From Leptothoe sp039028535 (GTDB taxonomy: Bacteria; Cyanobacteriota; Cyanobacteriia; Phormidesmidales; Phormidesmidaceae): 64,000 nt of DNA. The notes beneath the pieces were generated by a model. That model saw only the letters and a list, made by a program, of their open reading frames with translations, made no database searches and was not told the origin of the DNA. Made by a program: the position numbers and the translations under genes. Below are positions 55,292-64,000 of the stretch, piece after piece. Position 1 is the stretch's first letter. Each line of letters begins with the position of its first letter. Location of the stretch: contig JBCCHX010000011.1 of the NCBI GenBank assembly GCA_039028535.1, positions 1 to 64,000 of the forward strand. Direction: 5' to 3'.

Positions 55292-55636
55292 ATGAACGAC
55301 TTTACTGATTTTCTCAAACATAAACAGGCTTACATCGCCATTGGCGAATTCAAACCCGGTCGCTTTTCTGAAGCCCGCCAGCTCTATGAGCAGGCAGTTG
55401 CCACCTATGACCATGGTTTTCAGGGAGCTTATCTTTTTCAAGAACCTGGCACCGATCGAGGTATCGCCGTGATTCTTTGGGACAATGTCGATACGATGGA
55501 AGCCCACCAAAGTCCTATCTATCAAGCTATTGTTAGAGAACTATCGGGACTTTTCGCAACTCCACCAGAGGTAAAATTCTACGAAGTTTGTAGCGAAATT
55601 GGTCTCATGGGCCAGCTGGCGTCGGCTGCCACTTAG
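55292..55636 (+). CDS. Small dimeric alpha/beta-barrel-like protein (ABM type?)
   Basis: A 114-residue protein. The segments AYIAIGEFKPGRFSEARQLY, YDHGFQGAYLFQEPGTDRGI and AVILWDNVDTMEAHQ recall antibiotic-biosynthesis-monooxygenase-like ferredoxin folds. No catalytic motif can be assigned. It ends at a strong bidirectional terminator. Confidence 0.55.
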   Translation: MNDFTDFLKHKQAYIAIGEFKPGRFSEARQLYEQAVATYDHGFQGAYLFQEPGTDRGIAVILWDNVDTMEAHQSPIYQAIVRELSGLFATPPEVKFYEVCSEIGLMGQLASAAT

Positions 55637-55638
55637 AA

Positions 55639-55673
55639 CGCAAAAGGAGAGAAAGAAAAATCTCTCCTTTGCG
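55639..55673. terminator. Bidirectional terminator between convergent genes
   Basis: CGCAAAAGGAGAGA and TCTCTCCTTTGCG form a long stem with an A-rich loop, between the stops of the small barrel gene and the TPR gene. It can serve both strands. Confidence 0.75.
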
Positions 55674-55674
55674 C

Positions 55675-57858
55675 TTAGGCCACGACTGCTGTTCTTACTC
55701 GCGATTCCTGTTTTAGTGCGTCTAATTTTCGCATCACCTGGTTGAGGTTAGCTACATCCCCAGAGCTGCGCAATAATCGAGCTGCCGTCTCTAGATCAGC
55801 CACCGTCTGCCTCAGGTTACCTTGTTTCTGATAAGCGGCACCACGATAGCAGTAGGGTAGTGCCAGATCCGGCTGACGTTCAATTGCTAGGGCAAACTGT
55901 TTAACCGCCTGGGGCAAATTACCTAAAAACTGCAGAGCCTGTCCCTGATAAAAATAGGGAATTGCATTCTGAGGACGCAGATGCACAGCAGCATCCAGAT
56001 CGCTTAAGGCACCCCCATAGTCTCGTACTGTTATTCTGAGTACCCCCCGATTACAGCGAGCAGCAAATAAACGAGCGTCTAATCGAACCGCGTGGCCAAA
56101 ATCCTGCAAAGCTCTGGCATAGTCTCCGGTTTCAACCCAGGCAACGCCACGGGAATTGTACGCAGTCGCACTGGGGCGAATATTAATGACTTGGGTAAAG
56201 TCTTCAATCGCTCCAGTGTAATCTCGAATATCATAGCGGGTAACTCCTCGATTAAAGAAGGCTCCCGCATTGTCAGCATCAATAGCCGGGTTCTCAAAGC
56301 GTTGAATTAGTGGCCGAATGACCGCTGGATCAGTGGTGCGCAGCTTTAGTTTCACCGTTGGGAACAAACTAGTCTGGGTGGGTAACGCCTGCATCCCCAC
56401 CAGAGCACATTTAGCATCACACACAGCAAAGTTCTCGGTGGTGCCTAAAATCTTAAAGGAGAATAGATCTGGATACTCCTGTTTTAGAGGCAGCAATTGA
56501 TTGAGAGCCTGTTTTAGTTGCTGATGTTGAGTACTATTCTCACGCCAACGCTGGCTAATGTTGCGCAGTAACGGATGCTCACGATGCTCTCCCTGGTGAC
56601 ACCAGCCCATATCGAGTCGACAGTTTCGTCCTAACAGCTGTCGAAATTGCAGCAGTAGACTGTTATCTAGCGTCACACTATCAGCCCAAGGCCATACTAG
56701 TACTAGCCGTTCACGGGTTTGAGATAGCAACTGTTCTAACGCTTGGCGACTGTTGGACATCCCTCCAGGCGTATCAAAGTCCAACAGCCAATCGGTGGTA
56801 CTGTCAGCCATGGTCGCTTGTAACGGTTCTAACGTTTCAGACACTGCTTCTAATACAGCCTCTGTGATCATGCCCATTTGCTGATCGGTGGCCTCTAATC
56901 GTTTTTGTAACTGGACAACACTAGTTTCTCCTTGGCCTTGAATTGGTTCTAACGTTTCCGCCACCGCTTCTAATATAGAGTCAGTCATGCCTTCTAGCTG
57001 TTGCTCTAGCCCCTCTAGGCGCTGTTGGAGCTGCTCTGTTTTATCCAAGCTTTGAGTCTGTAGTTCCTGCAGGATCAGTTTATCGGCCGTGCTTTCTGTC
57101 AGTCGGGTTGTTAACTCCAAGAATTCATTGCGAGATACCATCCCCGAGACAGTTTGCACCAATTTCTGCACCTCCCCTTTTAGCAGCGACTGACGTTCCT
57201 CTGTCGTCAGTTGTTGCACCTGTTGCTTGAGATAGGTCAGTCTGTCATTGAGGCCAGTATAATTATTTTTTGCATTTGCCCCCAGCGACTCTAAATGCAC
57301 TCTTAGCTGCATTAGGTCTGTCTCAAGCTTAGCTACCATTGTCTCGGTCGCTTCAATACGACTCATATCCGATAATCGCTGACAGCGCGATTTAACATCT
57401 TTAAATTCGATGGACAGTTCTGTATAGCGCTCCTGCAGTTGTACCAAATATTCGCGTAGTTCCCGTAGTTCTGGGAACTCTTTCTCGTCGATCTGCGATG
57501 TCAGCTTTTTGCGTGTATGCTCTATTACTTGAGAGAGGCTCAGAATATCCTGTTTAGTCTGAGCCACTGTTGATTGTCGAATTGCTCTGAGGTGCTTATG
57601 GGTAGGCATATCTGCCAGCTGACCTTGAACAGTTTGTAGCCGCTTATCCAGACTGCTGTTGATCGATACCATGACCGACTGGTTTTGGGATAGCTGAGTT
57701 TGGAGCTGCCGTCGACTAATTAACCCCAACGCTGCTAGTAGCGATAGCGGAGCCGCTGCCAATAGTGCTTGCTGCGTAGCTACCGAAGCGACTGCTCCGG
57801 CTCCGGAACCCAAAAGCAGTGCATATTCAGTCCAATCAAACCAGCGATCTTTCTTCAC
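55675..57858 (-). CDS. Membrane-anchored coiled-coil/PLD-like/TPR protein
   Basis: A 727-residue protein. N-terminal hydrophobic segment (about 12-47), then a long coiled coil (about 50-350, rich in Leu/Gln/Glu heptads and with two related stretches, ILEAVAETLEP and VLEAVSETLEP). About 375-520 resemble a phospholipase-D-like regulatory fold (RERLVLVWPWAD, then FKILGTTENFAVCDAKCALV), but no HKD pair is present. About 530-720 are TPR repeats (AFFNRGVTRYDIRDYTGAIE). A scaffold or regulatory role is likely; the partner is unknown. Confidence 0.68.
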   Translation of the reverse strand: MKKDRWFDWTEYALLLGSGAGAVASVATQQALLAAAPLSLLAALGLISRRQLQTQLSQNQSVMVSINSSLDKRLQTVQGQLADMPTHKHLRAIRQSTVAQTKQDILSLSQVIEHTRKKLTSQIDEKEFPELRELREYLVQLQERYTELSIEFKDVKSRCQRLSDMSRIEATETMVAKLETDLMQLRVHLESLGANAKNNYTGLNDRLTYLKQQVQQLTTEERQSLLKGEVQKLVQTVSGMVSRNEFLELTTRLTESTADKLILQELQTQSLDKTEQLQQRLEGLEQQLEGMTDSILEAVAETLEPIQGQGETSVVQLQKRLEATDQQMGMITEAVLEAVSETLEPLQATMADSTTDWLLDFDTPGGMSNSRQALEQLLSQTRERLVLVWPWADSVTLDNSLLLQFRQLLGRNCRLDMGWCHQGEHREHPLLRNISQRWRENSTQHQQLKQALNQLLPLKQEYPDLFSFKILGTTENFAVCDAKCALVGMQALPTQTSLFPTVKLKLRTTDPAVIRPLIQRFENPAIDADNAGAFFNRGVTRYDIRDYTGAIEDFTQVINIRPSATAYNSRGVAWVETGDYARALQDFGHAVRLDARLFAARCNRGVLRITVRDYGGALSDLDAAVHLRPQNAIPYFYQGQALQFLGNLPQAVKQFALAIERQPDLALPYCYRGAAYQKQGNLRQTVADLETAARLLRSSGDVANLNQVMRKLDALKQESRVRTAVVA

Positions 57859-58082
57859 AGAGTTTTGCCGAATACATTGACGAAATAAACAGCCCGCCTA
57901 AATGTTGGGCTGCTTATTCTTCTATTCATCTTGAACGATAATCTATCAGGAGATTAGTCAAGTCTTTATGTGTGATCAAATGGCAAAACTGTCTCAGTGT
58001 TTTCCCGGACATTCAAGATGGCGATCAAAATCTAAATCACCTTTGAAAACGATGCATTTGAGCTTATTTTCCCCATGCCATC

Positions 58083-58427
58083 TTAGAGAAAACGAATCAT
58101 GAATGGGTATTTAAAGGCACTGTCAGGATTGCGAAAGCTAGCCAAGATCGCTAAAATTGGCGTTACACACTGAAAAACCAACAAAGGAATCACAAACAGC
58201 CAGCCGATTAGTAGCCAGCACAAAATTCCGATGATAAAGCTGTAGATCCAGATATTGAGGTGGAAGTTCAACGCTTCTTTAGAGTTGTCTTTAATAACTG
58301 GATCGTCGGAAATAATCCATAGGGCGGCCGGTATGCCAGCTGAAAATATCAGCTGACTCAGAAATATAGAGCCGTGGGAAAGAGCTGATAGAATTCTACG
58401 TTTATCGCTGTCAAATGCTGCATCCAT
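58083..58427 (-). CDS. DUF4870 membrane protein
   Basis: A 114-residue integral membrane protein with three hydrophobic segments. The signature DKRRILSALSHGSIFLSQL and DNSKEALNFHLNIWIY, with the soluble loop between helices, fits the DUF4870/Tic20-like family. Function not established. Confidence 0.83.
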   Translation of the reverse strand: MDAAFDSDKRRILSALSHGSIFLSQLIFSAGIPAALWIISDDPVIKDNSKEALNFHLNIWIYSFIIGILCWLLIGWLFVIPLLVFQCVTPILAILASFRNPDSAFKYPFMIRFL

Positions 58428-58618
58428 GATGTTTTAGTCCTTTTTTTGTTGTGACTTTATAGTAATCGACACCTGGACTCAGGCCGTTAGGGAAAACCGT
58501 AGTCGGTACCAATCAAATTATTGCCACCATTGTAATGACTAGGACTGTGTTCCACCCCACCCATCTACAATAGAAAAACCTCTATAGAAAAAACGCTGTT
58601 GAAGGATACTAAACTACT

Positions 58619-59008
58619 ATGAAAATAAAGCGTCTGGGCCATGTTGCAATTTGTGTAGATGATATCGCAGCAGCAGCCAAGTTTTATCAAAAGCTAGGTA
58701 TGAATCTAGTGTGGCAGGATAGCGACTGGGCGTATTTGAAAGCTGGCAATGATGGGCTGGCACTGCTCAGTCCAGACTATGATCAAGCAGGCCCCCATTT
58801 TGGTTTTGTCTTTGATGAGCGAGCTGCCATCGATGAGGCCTATGCTCAGCTTGGCCAGGAAGATATCAAACTCACTGAAATTCATGAGCACCGTGATGGT
58901 ACGGCATCCTTTTACGGTCGCGATCCCTTTGGCAACTGGTTTGAGTATCTTTATGAACCCAGTGAATCCAAAACGACAGAGGCCAAATCTACAGAGCTTG
59001 TTGTCTGA
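58619..59008 (+). CDS. VOC family protein (single glyoxalase domain)
   Basis: A 129-residue protein with one vicinal-oxygen-chelate module: RLGHVAICVDDIAAAAKFYQ at the start, metal-ligand candidates in HFGFVFDERAAID and the terminal RDPFGNWFEYLYE. It could be a glyoxalase, dioxygenase or resistance protein; the substrate is unknown. Confidence 0.85.
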   Translation: MKIKRLGHVAICVDDIAAAAKFYQKLGMNLVWQDSDWAYLKAGNDGLALLSPDYDQAGPHFGFVFDERAAIDEAYAQLGQEDIKLTEIHEHRDGTASFYGRDPFGNWFEYLYEPSESKTTEAKSTELVV

Positions 59009-59155
59009 TCTATATGTCAATCTTAATGCTTATCTAATCTTGAGGTTTTTGTTGGGACCTCATTATGTGTGTTGATTATGGATAGGTGAGATCGCAACAA
59101 TTGGATTATCGTAGTTCGCCATTATGTTGCTATTCTGCAAATATTCCCAATCTTC

Positions 59156-61570
59156 TTACTGATAGCGCACTCCTAAATATTGAGATAGTTTGTCCAGTAG
59201 TTCATCTCTTCTGAAGGGTTTACTGACAAAATCGTCACAGCCAGCTCCCAGACTCAGTTCACGGTCTTTGGCAAATGCATTAGCGGTCAGCGCCACAATG
59301 GTGGGGGAAGATACATTAGTTTCTCGACTTTTTTGTCGAATTTGTCGGGTGGCTTCCCAACCGTTCATGATCGGCATTTGCATATCCATCCAAATAAAAT
59401 GAGGATGCCAGCTCTCCCACAGCTCGACGGCTTCTTTGCCATTGGCTGCCTCACGGATCTGAAATCCTAGGGATGTTAGAAGTTTGTTGAGGAGCTTGCG
59501 ACTGATGGGCTCATCGTCAGCAATCAGTATACGAAAGTCTATCTGGTCGGCGACTAGAGTTCCCACCTTCTCAACGGGAAGGATACTCTTTTGAAATGAC
59601 GGTTCTAGACTGGCAGGAATATCAAACTGAAATAGGGCTCCTCGATATGAACCACGTCTAACAGTAATATTGCCTCCCATTAAGTTAACGAGCTGCTGGC
59701 TAATGGGCAATCCCAAACCTACACCATCTAAGAAAGTTTGACCGATTTTGCCCTGGTTAAAAATCTCAAAAACCTGGGGGACGTCCTCTTCAGCGATGCC
59801 CGGTCCGGTGTCTTCAACTTCAAAGTGCAGCCTGATTTTAGACCGATCAACTACAGTCTCTGAAAGTCGCAGAACAACGCTGCCTGTTTGGGTAAATTTG
59901 ATGGCGTTGTCTAACAAATTAATTAATACTTGGCGTAGTTTGCCTTCATCCGTTGTGACGAACTGGCGCAAGTTAGAATCCCGGTCAAAATATAGCTGCA
60001 ATCCTTTTGCATTTGCTTTTGGTTCTAACATGGCCTGTAACAGTTTTAGGAGACTGTACAGGTCCACGTCGGTTTCGTTTAAGACAACACGATTAGCCTC
60101 TATTTGAGAAATTTCGAGAATATCGTTGATTAGATTTAGCAGGTGTTCGCCACTGAGGTTGATAATGTCTAAAGACTTTTGCTGTTGTTCTGTCAAAGAT
60201 GGATCTTGGTCCATTAGTTGAGTAAAGCCTAGGATGGCGTTGAGGGGGGTGCGAAACTCATGGCTGATCTTAGCTAAAAACTGACTTTTGGCTTGGGAAG
60301 CGGCTTCTGCGCGAATTTTGTCTTTTTCTAATTTGAGGTTTTGCTGGGCTAATTCTGCTCGATATTGTTGCAGCTTGAGGGCTTCGTAACCTGCGATCGC
60401 ACTTGTAGAGCCCATTAATGCCATAAAGGAAGGCACGACCGGAATCCACCAGCCCCCCACAAAGGCCAGATAGCTGCTGCCCACCAATAAGCCGCCAGTG
60501 CCAATCACCGAGACAATCCAGACAGCTAGACGGATTAATAGGCCTTGGTTATGGCGTTTTGCCGCCAGCAGCCACCAGTACCCAATGGTGCCGACACCGG
60601 ACCAAATCAGTATCCATGCCAATTCCATTGGCTCAGACCACACCCGCATAATGGCACGCCCATCAAGGGCTGCACTGATGATGGTGCTGGCCAGATTGGC
60701 ATGGATCACCATACCTGCCGTCGCTTCTGGCGTATTGATTAAACGGCTACTGTAGGGAGTGTAGAACAGATCATTAAGGCTGGTGGCCACCCCCCCCACG
60801 ATGATAATGCGATCGCGAATCTGGTCGGGGGCCACCTGATTATTTAAAACATCGGTTACCGACACTTGGGGAAAGTATTGGGCATGACCTCGAAAGTTAA
60901 TCAGGATTTGATAACCACCGGTATTGGTGCGAATATAGCCACCGTCGTTGCTGCGCAGAGGTCTGAATCTGGCTTGTCCCAGCCGATATATTTTTCGATC
61001 CGCATCGACGATCTCTTGGGACACCTCTTTGGTTGCCAAATACCGCACCGCTAGCTCAGCGCCCAAACCCAGTCGTAGCTGGTCATCGGTATTGGAATGG
61101 GATAACAATCCCCGGCGAAACTTGCCATCGGCATCCACCAGTAAATCGGTCAAGGCCACTTGTCCCTGACGTTCTAGCTCATCGGGAGGAGCCACGGTGC
61201 GGCCAATGGCTTTTTCCACTCCGATCAGATTCGGAGTGGAGGCCATCACGTCAACCCAGTCCTGATAACCAGGTTCTACTGGCAGATCGCGGTATAAATC
61301 TAAACCAATGACAGATGGCTGATGCTGATTAAGATTGCGTATCAGCTGGGCCAGGGTGGCATCGGAAAGGGGCCACTGTCCCAGGGCATTGATGTCGGCT
61401 TCTCCAATGGTGACCAGGACAATGCGGTCGTCAATGGATTCTGTTGCCCGTAGCTGGAAATATTGGTCGTAGACGGCCCATTCCAATAGTTGCAGTGCAC
61501 CTGTGCATCGTATAGCGATTACGACGCCAGCCATAATCGGTGTTGTTAAAAGTGCAGCAATCCATCGCAT
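59156..61570 (-). CDS. CHASE2 hybrid histidine kinase
   Basis: An 804-residue membrane sensor kinase. A first transmembrane segment (about 7-28) is followed by an extracytoplasmic CHASE2 domain (about 35-305), further transmembrane helices (about 310-400) and a coiled linker. The HisKA domain has His437 in AKISHEFRTPLNAILG. The ATP-binding domain shows NLLDNAIKFTQTG, DTGPGIAEED and DGVGLGLPISQQL. The C-terminal receiver (about 680-800) has phosphoacceptor Asp729 in IWMDMQMPIMNG. All key residues are intact. It is followed upstream on the same strand by DUF928 and CHAT genes, so it may report on the same process. Confidence 0.92.
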   Translation of the reverse strand: MRWIAALLTTPIMAGVVIAIRCTGALQLLEWAVYDQYFQLRATESIDDRIVLVTIGEADINALGQWPLSDATLAQLIRNLNQHQPSVIGLDLYRDLPVEPGYQDWVDVMASTPNLIGVEKAIGRTVAPPDELERQGQVALTDLLVDADGKFRRGLLSHSNTDDQLRLGLGAELAVRYLATKEVSQEIVDADRKIYRLGQARFRPLRSNDGGYIRTNTGGYQILINFRGHAQYFPQVSVTDVLNNQVAPDQIRDRIIIVGGVATSLNDLFYTPYSSRLINTPEATAGMVIHANLASTIISAALDGRAIMRVWSEPMELAWILIWSGVGTIGYWWLLAAKRHNQGLLIRLAVWIVSVIGTGGLLVGSSYLAFVGGWWIPVVPSFMALMGSTSAIAGYEALKLQQYRAELAQQNLKLEKDKIRAEAASQAKSQFLAKISHEFRTPLNAILGFTQLMDQDPSLTEQQQKSLDIINLSGEHLLNLINDILEISQIEANRVVLNETDVDLYSLLKLLQAMLEPKANAKGLQLYFDRDSNLRQFVTTDEGKLRQVLINLLDNAIKFTQTGSVVLRLSETVVDRSKIRLHFEVEDTGPGIAEEDVPQVFEIFNQGKIGQTFLDGVGLGLPISQQLVNLMGGNITVRRGSYRGALFQFDIPASLEPSFQKSILPVEKVGTLVADQIDFRILIADDEPISRKLLNKLLTSLGFQIREAANGKEAVELWESWHPHFIWMDMQMPIMNGWEATRQIRQKSRETNVSSPTIVALTANAFAKDRELSLGAGCDDFVSKPFRRDELLDKLSQYLGVRYQ

Positions 61571-61656
61571 TTAAGTCGTCTAGGTCATCTGGAAGGTACT
61601 GTCTGTCCGTTTTTTCTGGTTTTGTTCTTGCCCTATGGGTTACTTGTCCTGTGGGT

Positions 61657-62388
61657 TTATTGGCTGTTCAAGTCGTTTAAGAACGGCATGATTGCGATCT
61701 CACCTAAATTTTCAGCCTGAAGAACCTCAGCCCAATTATCCTCAAAGATACTATTCTCCGGCTGTGTATGTCGCAGGGTAGCCAGGGTGGTTAGCATATC
61801 ATGCCAAACTCCGGAGCGCCCATAAACCGATGCCTGGGAGAACAATGATGGTTCCTCGATCAGTGCCTCAGCCAAGTCCAGAGACGGCTCCACACGACGA
61901 ATCTGTCCTCTGGCAATGGGAAGGTCCGTCTGGGTGGGCTGGCAGAGGAGAGCCAGGGACCAATGATAGGTTTGCCCCACCACCAGTTCAGGGCTATCGG
62001 CTGGCAAGGCGATTTGTAGGATACCACCGGTTTGAGGAATCTGGATCCGGCGTTGATATAGCCCTCTCTGATGATCATCCCTCAAGGTCAAATGGGCCTG
62101 AGGGGACGTTGTCGGTGGCACATACACCAGCAGGATGGGGTGGGAGTTAACGGTTAGTCCTAGGCCAGACTGGGGAATCAGGGCTGTCATGGGCACATCA
62201 TAGGCATCATCATGACTACACTTGGTATCGGCAGGACGAGATGCACCACCTCGAGAATTGTCCACCTTTTCGTCAGTGGGCGGCTCAAAGAGCACCATCA
62301 GCTGGGCATCTGCCGTAGCTGAACCGACCACCAGTGCGAGGGCGGTCAACAGGGGGAGATACAGACGCAGGGAGGATATCATCGGCAT
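61657..62388 (-). CDS. DUF928 domain protein
   Basis: A 243-residue secreted protein with an N-terminal hydrophobic segment (about 8-27, LPLLTALALVVGSATAD) and a DUF928 domain (HPILLVYVPPTTSP, LTLRDDHQRGLYQRRIQIPQ, SGVWHDMLTTLATLR). It resembles the 26573-27421 protein in layout and C-terminal helical motif (YGNHHIWYDLL versus YGRSGVWHDML). It lies between a CHAT gene and a CHASE2 kinase, on the same strand as both. Confidence 0.85.
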   Translation of the reverse strand: MPMISSLRLYLPLLTALALVVGSATADAQLMVLFEPPTDEKVDNSRGGASRPADTKCSHDDAYDVPMTALIPQSGLGLTVNSHPILLVYVPPTTSPQAHLTLRDDHQRGLYQRRIQIPQTGGILQIALPADSPELVVGQTYHWSLALLCQPTQTDLPIARGQIRRVEPSLDLAEALIEEPSLFSQASVYGRSGVWHDMLTTLATLRHTQPENSIFEDNWAEVLQAENLGEIAIMPFLNDLNSQ

Positions 62389-62593
62389 CGGCTCTAAAAG
62401 AGGAGATTAAACAGGAGATTCTAAGGACATATGTGATGGGTTGATACACGTACTCTGAGATTAGTTATCCCTCTTGATGGCAGACATGGTGGGAACCCAG
62501 GCCAAACCTTATTTAATTTTCTTGTTTAGTTCCCCCAGGTTTAGGATCGCTTCATAAAACCTCACGACAAATCCCAGGCTCTGTTTTGTTATC

Positions 62594-62623
62594 TGTACAA
62601 ACGTTCCATAGAACGCCTCTGCA
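62594..62623. repeat. Short interspersed palindrome-like repeat, copy 2
   Basis: A relative of 6703-6730: TGTACAAACG and a GCCTCTGCA arm flank TTCCATAGAA. It lies in the 290-bp gap between the CHAT gene and the DUF928 gene, which otherwise shows no feature. Confidence 0.45.
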
Positions 62624-62678
62624 GACATCATCTTTGGCGCTTATACAATTACTATTCCTTAACAACTACAGTCAGCTA

Positions 62679-64000
62679 CTACAGCCAGTTACCCACCAAA
62701 ACAAACGGTGCCCAGTAGAACGGCTGTTGATATTGGGGCTGCTTTAATAAATTTAGCTGGGCCTCCCGCAGGGCAGTCGCTTTGGTCATACCGGGGTGCT
62801 CCGTTAGCTGCTGGTAAAACTCCCCCATTAGGGTAGCGGTGGATTCATCATTCACCTGCCATAGGGTTGCCAGGGTACTGCGGGCCCCAGAGCGCAAGGC
62901 AATCCCAGCCAACCCTAAAGCGGCTCGTCGATCGCCCGTAGCCGTTTGACAGGCACTGAGCACCAAAAGTTCTAGGGGCTGCTGTGGATCTCGCTGTGAC
63001 TGTAATAGGGCGTCTAGGTCTTGAACGCTAATACGGCCATCCCAGGTGACCAAAAAAGTATCCTCTGCCTTGGAGCTAAATTGGCCGTGGGTTGCCAAAT
63101 GCACTACCGTAAAGAGCCTCTCCCCGAGGGTGCGCTTCAGCCGCTCGGTGGTAAAGGTTTGGTTGAGCAGCTGGGTGGTAGGCAGCGTGGCGGCAATTTG
63201 GCTGACTTCGGTATCAACGGCGGGCAAAGCGGCAAATCCCTGCTGAGGAACGCTCAGACCTCCGGTCAATACGTCCAGACGGTCCACATCAAGGGACTGA
63301 GGCTCCAGCAGTTGCAGCCCTGGGCTAAGGGCAACGCCATAGCGTTCGATCAAGTAATGGTGGCCATCGTATAGTGCTGCCATGGGCAAGTTACGCAGCA
63401 TGCCATCTAAAACAAAAACCAGGGTTTGGGTATCCCCCAGAAAATCTTCTGCTGGACGGATCAGCCAATCGTAAAGCTGTTGCGATACCTGGAGCCGATC
63501 CGCTTCAAAAAAGTGAGGATTCAGATACAGCTGCAGCTGGGTCAGGGCGGCCTCAATGTCAGCCTGGGGCAGCCGAGTCTCGTAGTGAAATAAGGGCTGT
63601 CCTGGTCGAGAAACAATTACAGCTAACCGATCGGGCAAAATGATCGGATAAAGCACAGCGGCGGTCGCATCTACCGTATCGATTAGCTGGGGCTGTGCTT
63701 GTAAACATGCGTGGCGAAAAAAGTTATCCAGCTCGGCCAGCTGTAGAGATTCGATCAGCTGTCTGGCCTGTTGCAGCTGAGCCTGGTCCGGACGGTTATC
63801 TAACAGTAGCGACACCAGTTCGCGGTAAACCGGCTCCACGGTTTCGAGAAAGGAGAACTGTAGATCGGGGTTGAGGGCTACTATTTCCTGACGCAGCGAC
63901 TGGAGAGAATCCACCGCCTGGCTATAGGCTGCGATCGCACCTTCAATTTCTCCCTGCTGAGTTAATATCCGTCCCAGCTGCCACTGCCAGGCGGTTTTCA
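62679..64000 (-). CDS. CHAT protein, N-terminal part beyond the window
   Basis: The gene enters from the right edge: the frame is open past the GTG at 63914 to base 64000 (TAWQWQLGRILTQQGEIEGA, a TPR-like end), so the 411-residue version is not the full protein. The visible part holds a linker and a complete CHAT domain: His in VVHLATHGQFSS, Cys in LSACQTATGDRRA and GLAGIALRSGARSTLATLW. It resembles the 23608-26433 protein closely in sequence and order, and is likewise next to a DUF928 gene. Probably secreted or envelope-bound if its N-terminus also has a signal peptide. Confidence 0.9.
   Translation of the reverse strand, partial: KTAWQWQLGRILTQQGEIEGAIAAYSQAVDSLQSLRQEIVALNPDLQFSFLETVEPVYRELVSLLLDNRPDQAQLQQARQLIESLQLAELDNFFRHACLQAQPQLIDTVDATAAVLYPIILPDRLAVIVSRPGQPLFHYETRLPQADIEAALTQLQLYLNPHFFEADRLQVSQQLYDWLIRPAEDFLGDTQTLVFVLDGMLRNLPMAALYDGHHYLIERYGVALSPGLQLLEPQSLDVDRLDVLTGGLSVPQQGFAALPAVDTEVSQIAATLPTTQLLNQTFTTERLKRTLGERLFTVVHLATHGQFSSKAEDTFLVTWDGRISVQDLDALLQSQRDPQQPLELLVLSACQTATGDRRAALGLAGIALRSGARSTLATLWQVNDESTATLMGEFYQQLTEHPGMTKATALREAQLNLLKQPQYQQPFYWAPFVLVGNWL

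Overview
The window looks like chromosomal DNA of a cyanobacterium, probably a filamentous or otherwise complex one. The supporting signs are more than twenty HIP1 palindromes (GCGATCGC, for example near 4267, 8553, 11458, 24322, 36745, 42160, 54345 and 63933), the fbp-tal-zwf-opcA order, OpcA itself, a DUF3288 protein, a cobA-hemD fusion, and a high load of CHAT, CHASE2, DUF928 and haemagglutination-domain proteins. No rRNA, tRNA, CRISPR array or intact insertion sequence was found.

Layout. 1-1290 is a set of nested transposase remnants (IS4-like, IS5-like, IS630-like). 1398-6632 encodes a 1744-residue exoprotein that joins a two-partner-secretion (TPS) N-terminal domain to a C-terminal CHAT caspase-like protease. 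7218-12557 is the oxidative pentose phosphate cluster fbp-tal-zwf-opcA, followed by a TamB-like envelope protein (12723-17744). 17900-18900 holds broken genes and an IS630 remnant. 18907-23333 carries an aldose-epimerase-like gene, an allantoinase-type gene (puuE) with a nonsense codon, a double VOC protein, DUF3288 and larE.

23608-37992 is accessory DNA: a TPR-CHAT protein, a DUF928 protein, a candidate beta-pore-forming protein with a four-repeat tail, a second TPS exoprotein, an acyltransferase that shares an upstream repeat block with the pore-former candidate, and a two-gene AAA/CHASE2 operon. 38341-45442 has a stand-alone EF-G, a GT39/83-type glycosyltransferase, a YdcF protein, an alpha/beta hydrolase and a Cys-repeat DM13 protein. 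45600-51951 looks like scavenging of small nitrogen compounds (cupin, ABC ATPase, biuret-amidohydrolase-like enzyme, formamidase), interrupted by a two-gene nuclease-ParA/ParB-like unit. 52173-59008 is mostly housekeeping (GST, cobA-hemD, coaE, small proteins, a TPR protein). 59156-64000 repeats the earlier theme: CHASE2 hybrid kinase, DUF928, and a CHAT protein that runs off the right edge.

The most unusual items are: (i) the nuclease-like domain fused to ParA with a ParB-like/Rho_N partner (48559-50570); (ii) the TPS-CHAT fusion and the repeated CHAT/DUF928/CHASE2 neighbourhoods; (iii) the leukocidin-like candidate sharing upstream repeats with an acyltransferase gene; and (iv) a roughly 260-bp hairpin-rich repeat present twice in opposite orientations. 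All functional statements come from reading the sequence and from remembered family features; no database search was run.
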